A DNA stretch of 64,000 nucleotides. Source: Glandiceps talaboti (Eukaryota; Hemichordata; Enteropneusta; Spengelidae). Location of the stretch: contig NC_135569.1 of NCBI RefSeq assembly GCF_964340395.1, forward strand, positions 6,889,040 to 6,953,039, in the 5' to 3' direction. This document shows, in pieces, positions 32,283-45,223 of the stretch. The notes under the pieces are model-generated. The model saw nothing but the letters and a program-made list of their open reading frames with translations. It was not told where the DNA came from and ran no database searches. Positions within the stretch are counted from its first letter, which is position 1. Every line of letters starts with the position of its first letter. Position numbers and translations under genes: made by a program.

Positions 32283-32765
32283 TGCGGAGTGGAGTGGAGT
32301 AGAATGGAGTAGTGTAGTGTAGTGTAGAATAGAATGGAGGGGAGAGTAGCGTAGAGTAAAGTAGAGTAGAGTAGAGTAGGGTAGGGTAGCGTAGGGTAGA
32401 ATGGAGAAGAGTAGAGTAGGGTAGGGAGAATGGCGTGCAGTACAAGTAGAGTAGCGTAGAATATATAGAGTGGAGTAGGGTAGAGGAGAGTGGGGTTGAA
32501 TGTAATAGAGTAGAGTAGGTAGGTAGGACAAGATAGATTAGAGGAGAGTGGAGTGAAGTAAAGTGGAATAGAGTAGAGTAACTGTTGCATAGGGTGGAGT
32601 GGAATTTGGTAGCATAGAAAAGAGCTCGAGTTAAATAGAGTCGAGTGGAGTAGAGCAGAGCAACATAGAGTAGGGTAGAGCAAGGTAGGTTAGAGAAGAG
32701 TGGAGTGGAGTGGAGTAGAATATAGTAGAGTGGAGTAAAATAGAATAAAGGAGTGAAAGTAGAGG
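32283..32765. repeat. Degenerate (GAGTA)n polypurine-like minisatellite
   Basis: About 480 bases dominated by GAGTA/GGAGT/GTAGA pentamers, almost no C on the + strand. The opposite strand gives long false open frames rich in Tyr, Ser, Thr and Leu. Confidence 0.93.
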
Positions 32766-33467
32766 AGGATATATTTAGTTTTATGACATCCTTCAGTGAC
32801 GGGGTTTCATAATATCTTTTGGTATGGACCAGCTTTCACTGGTGACCAAACTCTGTATGCAACCGGCACACTTCATTTTCTGTTATCCAAGGGAATTTAT
32901 CAGTCGTTTGGTACATCCAGTTTCTTAGGAAAGGCTGCTAATGAATGAAAGTTATTTGCATTGACCATAGTGCTGTTTACGCTGATCTCATAGTAGGGGA
33001 TTACAAATGGCACGTCATACAAAAATAGCATTACTAACGTAACTTTCTGTGACGTCACATCATAACATACCAGTATTAACCTATCAATACTAGAAATGGA
33101 GGCTTGCACAAGTCTATAACAATACTCTACTATTATCTATTCTGTACATAGTGAACTAATTAGGTAACATTTCTGTACCTTCATTTATCTCGTGAGATAG
33201 TCACGTGTGTTGAGTTATCGCGAGACCCCACTCTGTTGGATAGCATATCTTCGGGACTGAAGTGGAGTAAGCGGGACTGAAGTGGAGTAAGCTGTCTTCA
33301 GAAAGATGTTGATTTAAATATATGGATAGTAAAACCCCTACAGTATTAAAAACATACAACACATACAAAAAAGAATATATCAAACACATCCTTCGACCAG
33401 ACTAGTTCTAATCTAGTACCAACGGTACATGTCATGTTGGGGATTAGAGTACATGAAGTTGTATCAT

Positions 33468-33967
33468 TTTAAACCTGCACTAGTTGCAACAGGGACATTA
33501 TTTTCATCACGTAACTAAGAATATATTCACTAAAATTGATCAATTACAAAGACGTTGTAGCTGTGAATTAGTGGTCAATATTATCTGTAGGCCTAGTGAG
33601 AAGTACATCTTGAGCAAAAACTTGGTTTTGGAATCTGTCGCTAGAATAATACTACGCTAGTTGAAACTGGAGTATCATTTTTAGATCAGACAACCAAAAT
33701 ATATTCACTGACAATGGTTAAAATATCAATAATCAAACATTGTATATATTAATCAGTGGTCGACATTATCCATAAGCAGTACTGAACCAGGTTGAAATCA
33801 TGACCCAAAAATGAATTTGATTTGATTCATCGTGTATACAGGTTCAAAAATACATTTACCCACATGTCAAGAAATACTGTTCAGAGTGTACAATATTATG
33901 AGTAAGTAATTGTACCAGACACAATATTTCAAAACGATATTCCAGTTGCAGCTAGTGCAGCTTCAAA
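33468..33967 (+). mobile_element. TIR element family A, copy 1 (about 500 bp)
   Basis: The left end TTTTAAACCTGCACTAGTTG is mirrored by the right end GTTGCAGCTAGTGCAGCTTCAAA. The 5' part is present twice (33,480-33,640 and 33,655-33,780), so this copy has a partial internal duplication. Shares its core with 46,924, 56,663 and 57,206. Non-coding. Confidence 0.82.
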
Positions 33968-36900
33968 CTTGTTTATGTACTATAAATGACAGTGAACACG
34001 TGTGAGTATGGGATGGTAGTGTTATTTGTTTTATGATTCATAATTCTGGAGATAACTATCTCCCAATGTGTTTTACATTTGAGTCCGTGTTTGGTGTTAC
34101 TAAACTGACGGAAGCAATCAATGGCATGTTGTGACATTATCTGGTAACTAGATGTTAACCCGTATCATCCACACCGGTGTTTGCTTTTAAAGTGTCGTTT
34201 GCCCGGTTTGTTTGCCAATAATCTTTGTTTTTGTTCTCAGAAAGGTTTCGAATGCAACATCTCAATCATAGTGTACTTACTTTGTCAACATTGTTAGATT
34301 GTTTGCAGACATTTTAGAGATCGTTCCATGATGGATTGAAATCAAGATATCTTGGGAGACATCTGTTATTTGTGACAGCTTATATCCAAATTGGTGACAC
34401 ATTTCTTTGATGTTCACCGACACACGTATCAGCGTCTGAATATTTACATATATCTGGTTTGCATGCTTGCGATGAACTCGATTTAAGAGACCTTGTTCTG
34501 ACCTTTTAAGAATTATCTGAATATTGCAAGGGTTCACAAAAAGTGAAATACACACGTTAACAAATAGGTCTTATTCACTCTTTGAATCCGTGTACAACAA
34601 AGACTTCAGACGTCTCTGGAATACGTACACTGCATTTTCTCTAAAATTTGAATGGTATTCCCACAAAAGACCAATAATCCAAAGATAATTCTTTTATTTC
34701 ATGACTTGAACAGCTGCTACAGTAGTCGTAAGCCAGCTCTGTATCCCTTCCTCATTCTTCTTTTGAATACAGAATGAAACGACAAACCTCGTAACGAATC
34801 AAACATATTGAATTTTAGTTGAAGATTACTTTTTAGATGCTATATGAACAAAAACTAACGAGTAAGTATGTTCAGAGACAATATTATTATAAATGTACGT
34901 CGTCCGCTCAAATTCTGCACGTAAGGATTCATCTCTACGTGAATGACATTGAATTAATATAAATGGGGAAAATTAGCAAACTTGAAAATCATGTTTCTTT
35001 GAATTCTAAAAAAAACACACCCTTGCTAAAAATTACTAACAATAGGTTCATTTGCGCTGTTGATATATTAAAGACTTAAATTTGATAGGTTTGTTATGTC
35101 ACAGGAATTCACGTAATAACTGAAATGAATGTGTTCAATCAATTCCAAAGCGAAGATGGCGACTTGTTCAGTCACTTTATTCGTATTCCGTTTACATCAT
35201 TTCTCTTCAAAACACAAGATCGAGATCTTAAATTAAGTATCTCATGCGCCTTGAAAAATAAACATATTAAAATTTTGCTGTTACTGTGGTCAAGAAAATT
35301 CCAACTCATTCTCAGTTAAAATCAGTTAAAAAAATCAAATAAATGCTTGAAAGATATGCCAAAAGGAGAAGAAAGTGATGCCACTTTTGAATCCAAAATG
35401 GCCGCCGAACATTATGTTAACTCTATTGGAAAATAGACATTGACAGTTTTATTGTTCAAGACAAGATGCTGACCTCAAAGATTTCTTTCACTATATCAAA
35501 AGAACTATGAACAAGCTTTCATACTGCAAAGTATGGAGAGATTTGTAGCTCTGATTTTCAGATAAATTGGTCCATGAGAAGGGCATTCTACGTTAACAAA
35601 GTGCGAAAAGTTGATATTTTGTCATGTCATGGTACCTCAACCATTGATGATGAATTAAATCTCCATGTTATATGCATTAATGTGTAGTTGACATTTACAG
35701 GTGGCATGTTTTCTTTGAAGTGCCGGGTTGACAATAGGATCATGATGGGTTATATTGACACCTTTGGGAGAAAAAGGTGTTGTTAGTCACAGGAGTAGAA
35801 AAAAACGTCAGAAAATAATGAATTACTCTCCACACTCACTTATTTTTTGTTATGCAACTATACATTTATTGAAAGCTTTGGATGTCAACCAACAACACTC
35901 AATATAATAACATGCAGGAGTTACCAAGGCGCAGGAGTGATATATGGAGGTATTCAGAAACGGGATATTTTATCGATACATTTTTACACGATTTTAATGT
36001 TTTTTTCCAAGTGGTAAGCACTTTCACTTTGTCCTACAGTTAATGCCTGTTCATTCACACATTAATCAATCCTCATTTCGGGAGGTATTTTCAATGTATT
36101 TCAATTTTAAGTATTTACTGTTTTACTTCTATATGCATAAATTATATGAAGTGTAAATTGTGTTCCAGGGCACCAGGATGTATTTCAATAAATCTAACTC
36201 TGAATAGAACTTTGCCATTGCATTGATTTAAACAGAGTTATAGGGAAATATGTAGAATCTGTAGTAGGCTAGGTGGTCGTATCCAGCTCTCTTTAGAGGC
36301 TAGAAAAGATGACGCCTAAGATAGTGCTTTTTGTCTATCGTACCATTTGGCACAGTCAGGTTTCAGATTAAGCGATCGTCGGTTTGCTTTGAATACAAGT
36401 CTAAACTACAAAGTGAATATCGTGTCGTCCTTCTGTTTGCGGCCCGTCCCGCCAAAAATAATGTTGACGACGTTCTATATTTGCTATAATATTGGAACAT
36501 CTCCACTTAGGTCTAGAACGGCAACTGAATAACAACTATTGTCAAAAATACGAGCCCATTGACAAAGATTTAGTATAATACCTATAAGTCCCTTCATATT
36601 ATTTAGTAGCGAAGATGTTTCAACTCAATGCATCGATTTCCGTATAACACATTACACTGCCTTGAAACCTATACTGAAAATATTCAAATTTCTTTGTCTA
36701 GTTTTGTTTTGCCCTGGCATACTTTGAATGCAGAGATGCCTCGTATCATTTATTCAAGTTACATTATCCCCAAGTTGATAAAGTAAAGGCCAAGAAACTC
36801 TTGACAAACCTTGACATACCTAGTCATAGTCATGCATATATTTGACTCTGTCGCCGAGAAATCTACCTTCATCTTGGCTTATTACAAAGGTCAGAACAAT

Positions 36901-38697
36901 ATGCAACACATTAATTCAATTCGTCTGCTACAAATGATCATATCTGTAGCCGTACGAGCGATAAATAAGCTGGATGTGACAAATGGCTATATAAATTGTG
37001 CACATACATCATTACAATGACTTCAATAAACCCTCAAATCTCTATCAGATTTGGTTGTTATAATCTGAAACATGATTTTAGCCTTCGTCGAACTGACAAA
37101 ATAGTTAACGAATCATGTATATTCAGTAAAATGCAAATCGTGATGTGTTCCAAAGTACAACACGACTTGTCATGACTTGTACAACACTGTTCCTTTTAGC
37201 TGACGTCACTGTGCACTATATTCCAATATATTTATTGTTTTTGAAGTGACTGATTTACAGCAAAATATCCTCATAAGTCTGGTTTGACCCACAAGGTCTG
37301 GTTCGACCTTGCTTCGACCCTAGTTTCAGCTAGTCTTTGAACGAAAAATAAAAGAGATTTTCCTCAAGAATATTGTAATAGATTCGAAATTGTCAGTTGT
37401 CAAAATATTTGGAGACAATGTATAGTGCATTTACAAGCAAAACCAGATTTTGTATCTGTCTCTTATAAAGAATATTTGACAATCTCGTCACTTCCGTATC
37501 ACTCATTTTCCAGCCGATTTTCTGCACGTGCACATTTTCATAACTATGCGTTGTAATTATAGCAACTCAATTTTAAACAACAATCACATAAACAGTAGAG
37601 ACACACGATATTAGTTTAAAATTCAGGATCTGATGTGCTTACATTCGTAACAAATCTTTATGATATAGTGTCCATAATTTATAACATGCATAGCAGTGGA
37701 GCGGTAAATATATACAGACACACAGTTATACAAACATAAGTCAATTACTAACCGTGTTGGTACATCGTAATTTGTACTAGCATTACCAATATGTATGAGA
37801 ACATTGCCAAGCCATCATCTTAACGTCCCTCATAATTCAGTTGAGGTGACTAGCATATAACAAGATTACATATCGTTTATATTCCTTCGTAGTGGTGCAT
37901 TAAAGCATACAAATGATGTATTCATTATCTGAAAGAAAGCAATTACCAGAATAATTTGTCTTACAAGGTGTTGTGCCAATTATTTTCATGTTTACACAGA
38001 CAGTGATGTATTCTGTCTGCAATGTAAACTAATGTATATACTATATAGTGCATTTTGCTATTACATACAAGCTGGCGCCGTTGACGAAATGGTGTGTCTA
38101 ATAATGTATTGTTAAAGGGATCCGACCTTTTGATAGGTAATAACATGTGAGTTTAGTCAAACGTTCATCATCGTCTCGATAAATCATCACTCATGTTATT
38201 ATACTCACAAATTTTACAGTGCACGTTCTCAGAAAATGCATTTGAATTACAGACAGCAGCTTCGCGGAAATCTGCAGTGTAATACGTGTCATGTATAGTG
38301 TAAAACGTGTCATGTATAGTGTAGTTTATAAGATGACGATAAGATGTTTTCTTTCTCGCTTGTTCAAATTAATCATGTTCAAGAACTTGAAAGATGTTTC
38401 AATATTGACATATCACATTACAGATAGCATATACACAGTAGGTACACTAAACACAACGTGAAAACATTGTATATACAAAATAAACAATTAAATCAACCGT
38501 TAACAATAGTACCTCTCAGATTACCATTTTGGACACGTGACTAATATAAGGACATAAGTGTTAATGAGTGTTGTGGATTTAGCCTACTGCGCAGCTCAGC
38601 AAAGTCTGAGCGAAAAGTGATGACCAGAAACACTTTTCGGCTTAACTAAATGATACTTTATATATATATATATAATATACATAGATATATAAGCAAT
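33968..38697. other. Intergenic, no gene seen
   Basis: Almost 5 kb with no supported exon or repeat array beyond a 20-base duplication at 38,285-38,330 (CGTGTCATGTATAGTGTA twice). Confidence 0.5.
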
Positions 38698-38870
38698 AAG
38701 TACATTGTACATGCAAAGTATCTACACTGTATACAGAGTAATATATAGCACATACAAAGCTAGTACGCTGCATACATACAGTAAGTACACTGCATATATA
38801 AAGTAAATACATTCAATACTAGTATAAAGTATCTACCATGTGTATACAATTAACTATAATGTATATTTCA
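38698..38870. repeat. 21-22 bp degenerate minisatellite
   Basis: About eight units of the type AAGTACACTGCATATATAAAGT with drift. Confidence 0.7.
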
Positions 38871-39946
38871 AATAACCACACATTTACTAAGTATGTTCAT
38901 GCGTATACAGAGTAAGTTCTGATATTTAACGCTCTGCAAAATATGAGTTGGTTATAAATTTGTTAAAAGGTTTTAAACTTTACTTCAAAAATCTGTCTTC
39001 ATTGGTTAATGAAAAGCCACAATATAATCTTGTAACTGAGCGTATAAGTAACTTTAATACCACAGGTAATTCAAAATGTTTAAGCCTATGACAATAACAA
39101 TTAAGTGAATCAAATTATTCAATTTTAGCCCGAGAACCTTTCCATCGAAGCGCTTTTTCAATACTTCAGTAAGAAAGAGGGAAGTAGTTGACAAGTCTCA
39201 AACATTTACCTCCTGCCCAGGCCGACAGGCTTGAATTATGATTCAGGTATCATTGTCTTATTGTTATATTTGGACAAACACCAGTCATCAATCTCGTGAT
39301 TTTTGCATCTAGCACAGCATGAATGATGTTTCCCAAGCAACAAACCACACATGTCATTTAATACTAGTACGTGACGTTAGCAGGAGTGTGTATGGGGAGG
39401 CATTCTTTGATTCAAACAGTTCAAACTAAATTTACTCCATATAATTATCATCTCAATTTAAGTCTGGTAATGACTATTCCTATACCAATTTCAATTAATA
39501 AGCTTCATATCTATTACACGCATTTAGTTGTAAGGACTTGGGTAATATCTTCCTCATTTGCTATTGCTAAAATAGTGTGTTAGTTGTTGTCCAGGTACCT
39601 TCATAAGCCTCAGGGCATTAAATATATATTCTTAAAATAGTACCAACCTGTTACAGGTCGCTAATGTCGCATCGATAAATTTAAATTGATAGATGTGTGT
39701 ATGATGGGAATACTAATTCAGTGTAATCTCACTAAAGCATCTGTTATGGCAGATGTATTCGTACTTGATTGAAGTTTATAGTGGGCAAGAGAAAGTGGGG
39801 TTCTTATATTAGCTAGGTGTACGCAAACACATGTATGTATGTAAACAACGCTTAGATCATATATGTTTCCCGTTGTATTGAAATGTCCCATGGACTGTCA
39901 ATCTGTGTAGTAAAACTATGGGGTCACCATTGCTCTGATACCTTAG

Positions 39947-40079
39947 AACATTTACATTGCTGCTCACATCATGTGAGGGAATGATTCCACATATCGCATC
40001 TTTTGAGATACCGTTCCTGGATTTAGGATCATTAACGCAACACTCTGAAAAGTGTGTTTCACATATTAATTACTCCATG
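39947..40079 (+). CDS. Weak candidate internal exon
   Basis: The acceptor is ATACCTTAG and the donor GTAAGTAAG, 133 bases, starting with one base (phase 2) and ending in phase 0. Encodes TFTLLLTSCEGMIPHIASFE, then IPFLDLGSL and SEKCVSHINYSM. The phase fits the exon at 31,190. No family recognised. A (TCTG)n repeat follows 30 bases on. Confidence 0.25.
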
Positions 40080-40111
40080 GTAAGTAAGCTTTTTGACTGT
40101 TTAAATATCAT

Positions 40112-40316
<205 letters not shown>

Positions 40317-43300
40317 TACAATTATTCAAAATAGACAAAATACTTGACTAGGGATTACATGGACTGATTTCCCCAGGTAGTGATATATTGCTTCGACTAG
40401 TAGGTGTCATTGACGGGGCACAAGTACGGGTGAATATATCATCACGATGCTGCTCACCATCATCATACGCCTAGTTGGGTAATTGGTAAATCCACTGATA
40501 CTAGAGACTTTCATCATCACAACGTTATAAATTTAAAAAAATGTTTTTTGAAAATACTGATATATGCGTGCTACAACATAGATCATAATTGATACTTTGA
40601 CAATGTTGATGAGTTTTTGACATCATGTTTATCGTTGGCAGATAGCACAGCTCAGATGTTGAAATGTTGGCGCTAGGAAAATTGAATGGTACTCAATTAA
40701 TTAATTGATCAATGGAATGATTGATTGCCTCATTAACTAACCAATCTAACAATTAATGAAGAGATTAAATCTGTGACTAGTATGATGATAGATTTTATTA
40801 AAATCACATGTTGTGTTTCATGCATTCATTTTGAAGTTCTTTTTAGCTCAAGGCAGCTTATCATCATTTTTTGCCATGTACTGCCATAAATCATCTCATA
40901 TTTGAGGTATTTTAGACCTTGATCTAAGACTGACATCAGTCCCTTGGTAGATTTTTTAAAGTGTAATATATATTTTTTTTTATTTAGTTTATTTAGTTTT
41001 AGTTTTGTAAAGGAAAATCCTCTCCCAGTTCAGAGTAGTCAGCGCTCTATACATTCACCCACTGTTTTGCAATCACTCAGCCAGGATATCATTTCACACA
41101 AAAAAACACAGTTGTGTTATAAAAAAAGAATTATTAGTCAAATGAAAAGTGAAAAAATCCCGCAGACTTGAGCAAGTCTAACCATGATCAAGAATCACTT
41201 AATGAGCCGTCGTCCAATTCTCTCTTGCGTGTCTTGGCCTGGGTCCCATACTACGGAAACCTTGTCAGTATCTAGATACATCCAAACAGAAACTTATGAT
41301 TTAAGAAGACTTTTCTGCAAGTGAACTTAGGTCATAATAAAATTGCAAAAATTGTGAAGTCTCGCGAGAAATAGTGGATGCGGAAACTGATATCAACTTA
41401 AAAAGACAATATAAAAAAACTGTTCTTTTTTTCTGTAATGGTTGTACATCTGATAGGAAGAAATTAATATCATAGAGACCATTTGGAAAACAATGGAAAA
41501 CCTAAACTAGACACTCACAAATGAAAAAATATATATAATAGAATAAAAAAATGTACCTACCCCACCTATTCTAAAATTGAGCGGAACCACACAATTTTTT
41601 TTGTTATGCCTTAGTTGGAAATGGGGCGTCAGTTGCAGAGTGTGTCGCCGTAAACAGAGGTATTCCCCTGATAATATAATTCCATGAATAAAGGATGCAA
41701 AAACTTTCAATTAGTAAGATTTTCTTAGCCTTATATTGCATAGTGCTGTCTAGTTGAGTAAAACGTAAAATCTACCTCAATGTTGTGGGGATGTTCTCTT
41801 ACATAACGATAGGGATAAGAATATACACTCTTTGGTTAATGAACAGACAAGGACAAACGACAAAGCAAGTCATTCGTCAGCTCTGAAGTTTACAAATTCC
41901 ACTCTCCTTTTCTCGTCGTTGTTTCGAAGTTATAAAGTGTAGACTTTGATTGGGGATTGACTCATCTTCAAAGTATTGAATCAGCAATAGGGAAATGCTG
42001 ACTTTCCTTATTTCTAAATCATAATTCACCCGACATATATAAGATTCCCTATGGTTACCTGTGTCCCTGGACACAAATTATGACAACTATTGCTATGATA
42101 CACGAGGCGTGTGCAGATTACAAAAGACTCAGCTCATCACAAAACATGTATGAAAGGTTAACAGAGCGAGACATCAGCAGTTTGACGAGGTTGCTGGTAG
42201 TATTAGGCTATTCGTCCGTCCTTTCAAAGCGTCAAAGCGGATAGCCTCCGATATATCGCCAACAATTTGTACTGTCTTTAAAACTTCAATCACGTACGTG
42301 TACTCATGCATATCTCCATTTCATTTGTACGAACCAGGACTTCGTGAAAAAAAACGTAAGCGGGTTGAGACGTGTTGTGACGACGGCTGGGTCTGCTGTA
42401 TTTTTTTTTAATGCGTCAGGACAAGAAGAGGTATTCGTCGATTTTTACGTGTGAGCCTTAGTTGAAACATTTGAATTGACGCACGGACGCGCTCTTAATG
42501 AAGCTTGCACAGGCAGGCAGCGAAACCCAGTAGAACATTACGACAGCAGTGTGTTTGTCCATTTTCATGGTATGTATAAACTATATTGAAAATTCTAAAC
42601 TAAGGACATTGAAGTCTTCCTAACGGGATTATGGAAACCTTACTGATTGCACATTTGAGTACTTGTCGTCAAAACCCAGTAAGTGTTTGTGAACATTAAA
42701 CTGGCTCGTTCTAGGTTCCATTGACAATTATTCAACGGGCCAAGCTGTTGCATTAATTCTCTTCTTTTATAGGCATTTGGGTATCAGTTTAAAAGGTCAC
42801 ATAAGTGAACAACACTTGAGGCTTATATTTAGAAACTATCGCCAGTAAATACCAAATACGTACACCTTCTGTCGACAACCTCGGATTTGCAAAGTTGTGT
42901 TTCCAAAGCTCCATTTTAGCTCAAAGTGAACGTGCGATTTTAATGATCAATGTTGGAAAGTGTGTGTAATATCAAACGATATCCAACCTTTGGAAACACT
43001 CTAGGGACGACTGTGTTGTTTATCATACTGGCACACACGCTAGGTTATTAACGACAATAATTTGCCGTATAAATGACGTGGAATATGTACATACGTCACA
43101 GGAAATTGTTTTGGAACATTGATTAACAAATCACGGACTGACTGACTACAAGCGCATTGATTCAAGGTATAGTACACATACATGTAACTTGTTTCTGCGT
43201 CAGCTGTAAACGGCATATATTGCATTTGTCATATGATTAGTTTTCGTATCAGGCTACATTAGGAAAAACTATACAACTATTCCAGGCTCGGTTTACCTGT

Positions 43301-43477
43301 GAATTGTACAAGTATTTGTATTACATGGTCCACATGCATGACTTCACTCAATCGATTGCCGTGTGTTTGTATTCTACCATTGTGTTGGTATAAACATTGA
43401 GTGCATTGCAGTACAATTGGATTATACCAAACACTTTATGATGCCATTTACAATCGTCCCTGACCAGTGTATTGTTA
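40317..43477. other. Intergenic, no gene seen
   Basis: No supported exon. A short - strand frame near 42,570-42,465 opens MKMDKHTAVVMFYWVSLP and is signal-peptide-like, but it is only 36 codons long. Confidence 0.45.
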
Positions 43478-43505
43478 CCACCACCACCACCACCGCCGCC
43501 GCCGC
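43478..43505. repeat. (CCA)n(CCG)n tract
   Basis: Six CCA units followed by four CCG units. Confidence 0.95.
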
Positions 43506-43539
43506 TCTTGTTTAAATGTAAATAGAGAGTGAGAAGAGT

Positions 43540-44035
43540 ATATGGATGGATGAATTGATGATTTGATGGGTAGATGTGTGGATGCACCGGGTGGGTGGAT
43601 GGATGGCTAGACGGGAGGATGGATGGGGGTAGGGGCTTGGATGGATGGATGGTTGAATGGGTGATTTGATGAGTTGATGTGTGGATGCACCGGGTGGATG
43701 GATGGATGGTTAGACGGGTGGATGGATGGGGGTAGGGGCTTGGATGGATGGATGGATGGTTGAATGGGTGATTTGATGAGTTGATGTGTGGATGCACCGG
43801 ATGGATGGATGGATGGTTAGACGGGGGGATGGATGGGGGTAGGGGCTTGGATGGATGGATGGATGGTTGAATGGGTGATTTGATGAGTGGATGGATGGAT
43901 GGGTTGGTGGGTTGGTGGATGGATGGTTGGTTGGTTGGTTGGATGGACATATAGACGGGAGGATGGGTACGTGGGTGGGTGAGTGGTTGAATGGGTGAGT
44001 GGGTGGATGGTTGGGTGGGTGGGCTATCGCTGAGT
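43540..44035. repeat. GGAT-based satellite with about 105-bp higher-order unit
   Basis: GGAT/GGTT/GGGT tetramers are organised in a higher-order unit marked by GATGCACCGG at 43,581, 43,686 and 43,791 and by GGGGGTAGGGGCTTGGATGG. About three full units, then degenerate tetramers. Confidence 0.92.
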
Positions 44036-44452
44036 ACATCTGTGGTGAGTGATTTTGAGTCATGAAAAATATCTACATATCAGACTCAAATTCAAATTTA
44101 TCTTTGTCGAAATCCTAACTTCTAACAAACTTTGAAATCGAAATAAACCGTTTCTCTGCGATGAGAACATTTGGCTCTAACACAACTCCCCTTTTACACT
44201 CTAATTCTTGCAAATGTTAACGAGTACGGTCTTAGCATCCGACGTGGACAATTAGCAGTGTGTGAGAAAATTACACAACAATCCTAAGACGCAATAAAAC
44301 GAATTTATTTCTCCAATGTACAATTGTCGGGAACTAATCCATACTGACACAATAGGTTGTCATGACTGGTACATCTCTTAGCGTACAAATAGCTATATAG
44401 TGACGTCACTTCAAAACTAAAACTACTTATTAAATAAGAAAGATCAGACAGA

Positions 44453-44562
44453 TTTATTGTCCATGCCCATGGGAAAAGCTAAACCTTCTTGACACCCACT
44501 TTGTTTATGTACATAGCAGGAGTCACGCGGGCGTAGCCAAGGAAACGACTTGAGAGAGTCAC
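44453..44562 (-). CDS. Candidate terminal exon with polyadenylation signal (- strand)
   Basis: On the - strand, the acceptor TTTTTGTTGCAG at 44,563 is followed by 27 codons: VTLSSRFLGYARVTPAMYIN, then KVGVKKV and TAG (44,479-44,481). AATAAA lies 21 bases after the stop (44,453-44,458). GC is higher than in the flanks. No family recognised. Joining to the exon at 44,849-44,949 would read a TGA at once, so either another exon lies between or the exons belong to different transcripts. Confidence 0.35.
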
Positions 44563-44848
44563 CTGCAACAAAAAGTTACACGGAGTAAAAATGAAGCTGT
44601 TTATAAAAAATACATCATAAAAATAAGCAGACTAGGACTGGTATAACCTAGGCAACACTCTTAGTTTAGGCCGTCGAGAAATAAATCTGTTCATAATGTT
44701 TAACCTGCTATGAAACTGAATGGGGTAAGAATGAGCTCACTCAGGCCACGGCCTTATAATGAGTCTTCAGGCTGGTGTAAGCTGCAGGGAACAAAGTTAG
44801 AGTTAGGCATTCTATGCTTGTCATTCAGCCAACAAAAGTTGTACTCAC

Positions 44849-44949
44849 GTTTTGAGGTAAACACCCTTGGGGCTTTGACAATATAGTAGGTTAGGGCTTT
44901 TGTACAACTTGCATTCGGCTGTGAATGCAGATGTAATGACTTGGTTGAC
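44849..44949 (-). CDS. Candidate internal exon (- strand)
   Basis: On the - strand, the acceptor is GTTGTATACAG and the donor GTGAGT, 101 bases. Encodes VNQVITSAFTAECKLYKSPN, then LLYCQSPKGVYLK, a cysteine-containing polar segment. A second strong acceptor (TTCCCTGCAG, 44,782) would continue LHQPEDSL and stop at 44,754. Function unknown. Confidence 0.33.
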
Positions 44950-45020
44950 CTGTATACAACATACATTGAGACGAGTGTGCTAGTATGAAAAAGCATACAG
45001 TTTAGTAGATTGCTTCAGGT

Positions 45021-45021
45021 G

Positions 45022-45093
<72 letters not shown>

Positions 45094-45169
45094 ACAGACG
45101 TACATACATACATACATACATACATACATACATACGTACATACATACATACATACATACATACATACAT

Positions 45170-45222
<53 letters not shown>
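45021..45222. repeat. (TG)n-(ATAC)n-(AGAC)n compound microsatellite
   Basis: Three tracts in series separated by only a few bases; a purine-rich AGAGA stretch continues to about 45,390. Confidence 0.98.

Positions 45223-45223
<1 letters not shown>

Noticed and set aside
32248-32683. 138-codon - strand frame rich in Tyr/Ser/Leu
   Set aside because: Product of the (GAGTA)n array, open in several overlapping frames.
42465-42573. 36-codon - strand frame starting MKMDKHTAVV as a small secreted protein
   Set aside because: Signal-peptide-like but too short, with no mature part or neighbour to support it.
43348-44063. 200-codon - strand frame rich in His, Pro and Ser
   Set aside because: Product of the GGAT array; the non-repeat ends show no domain.
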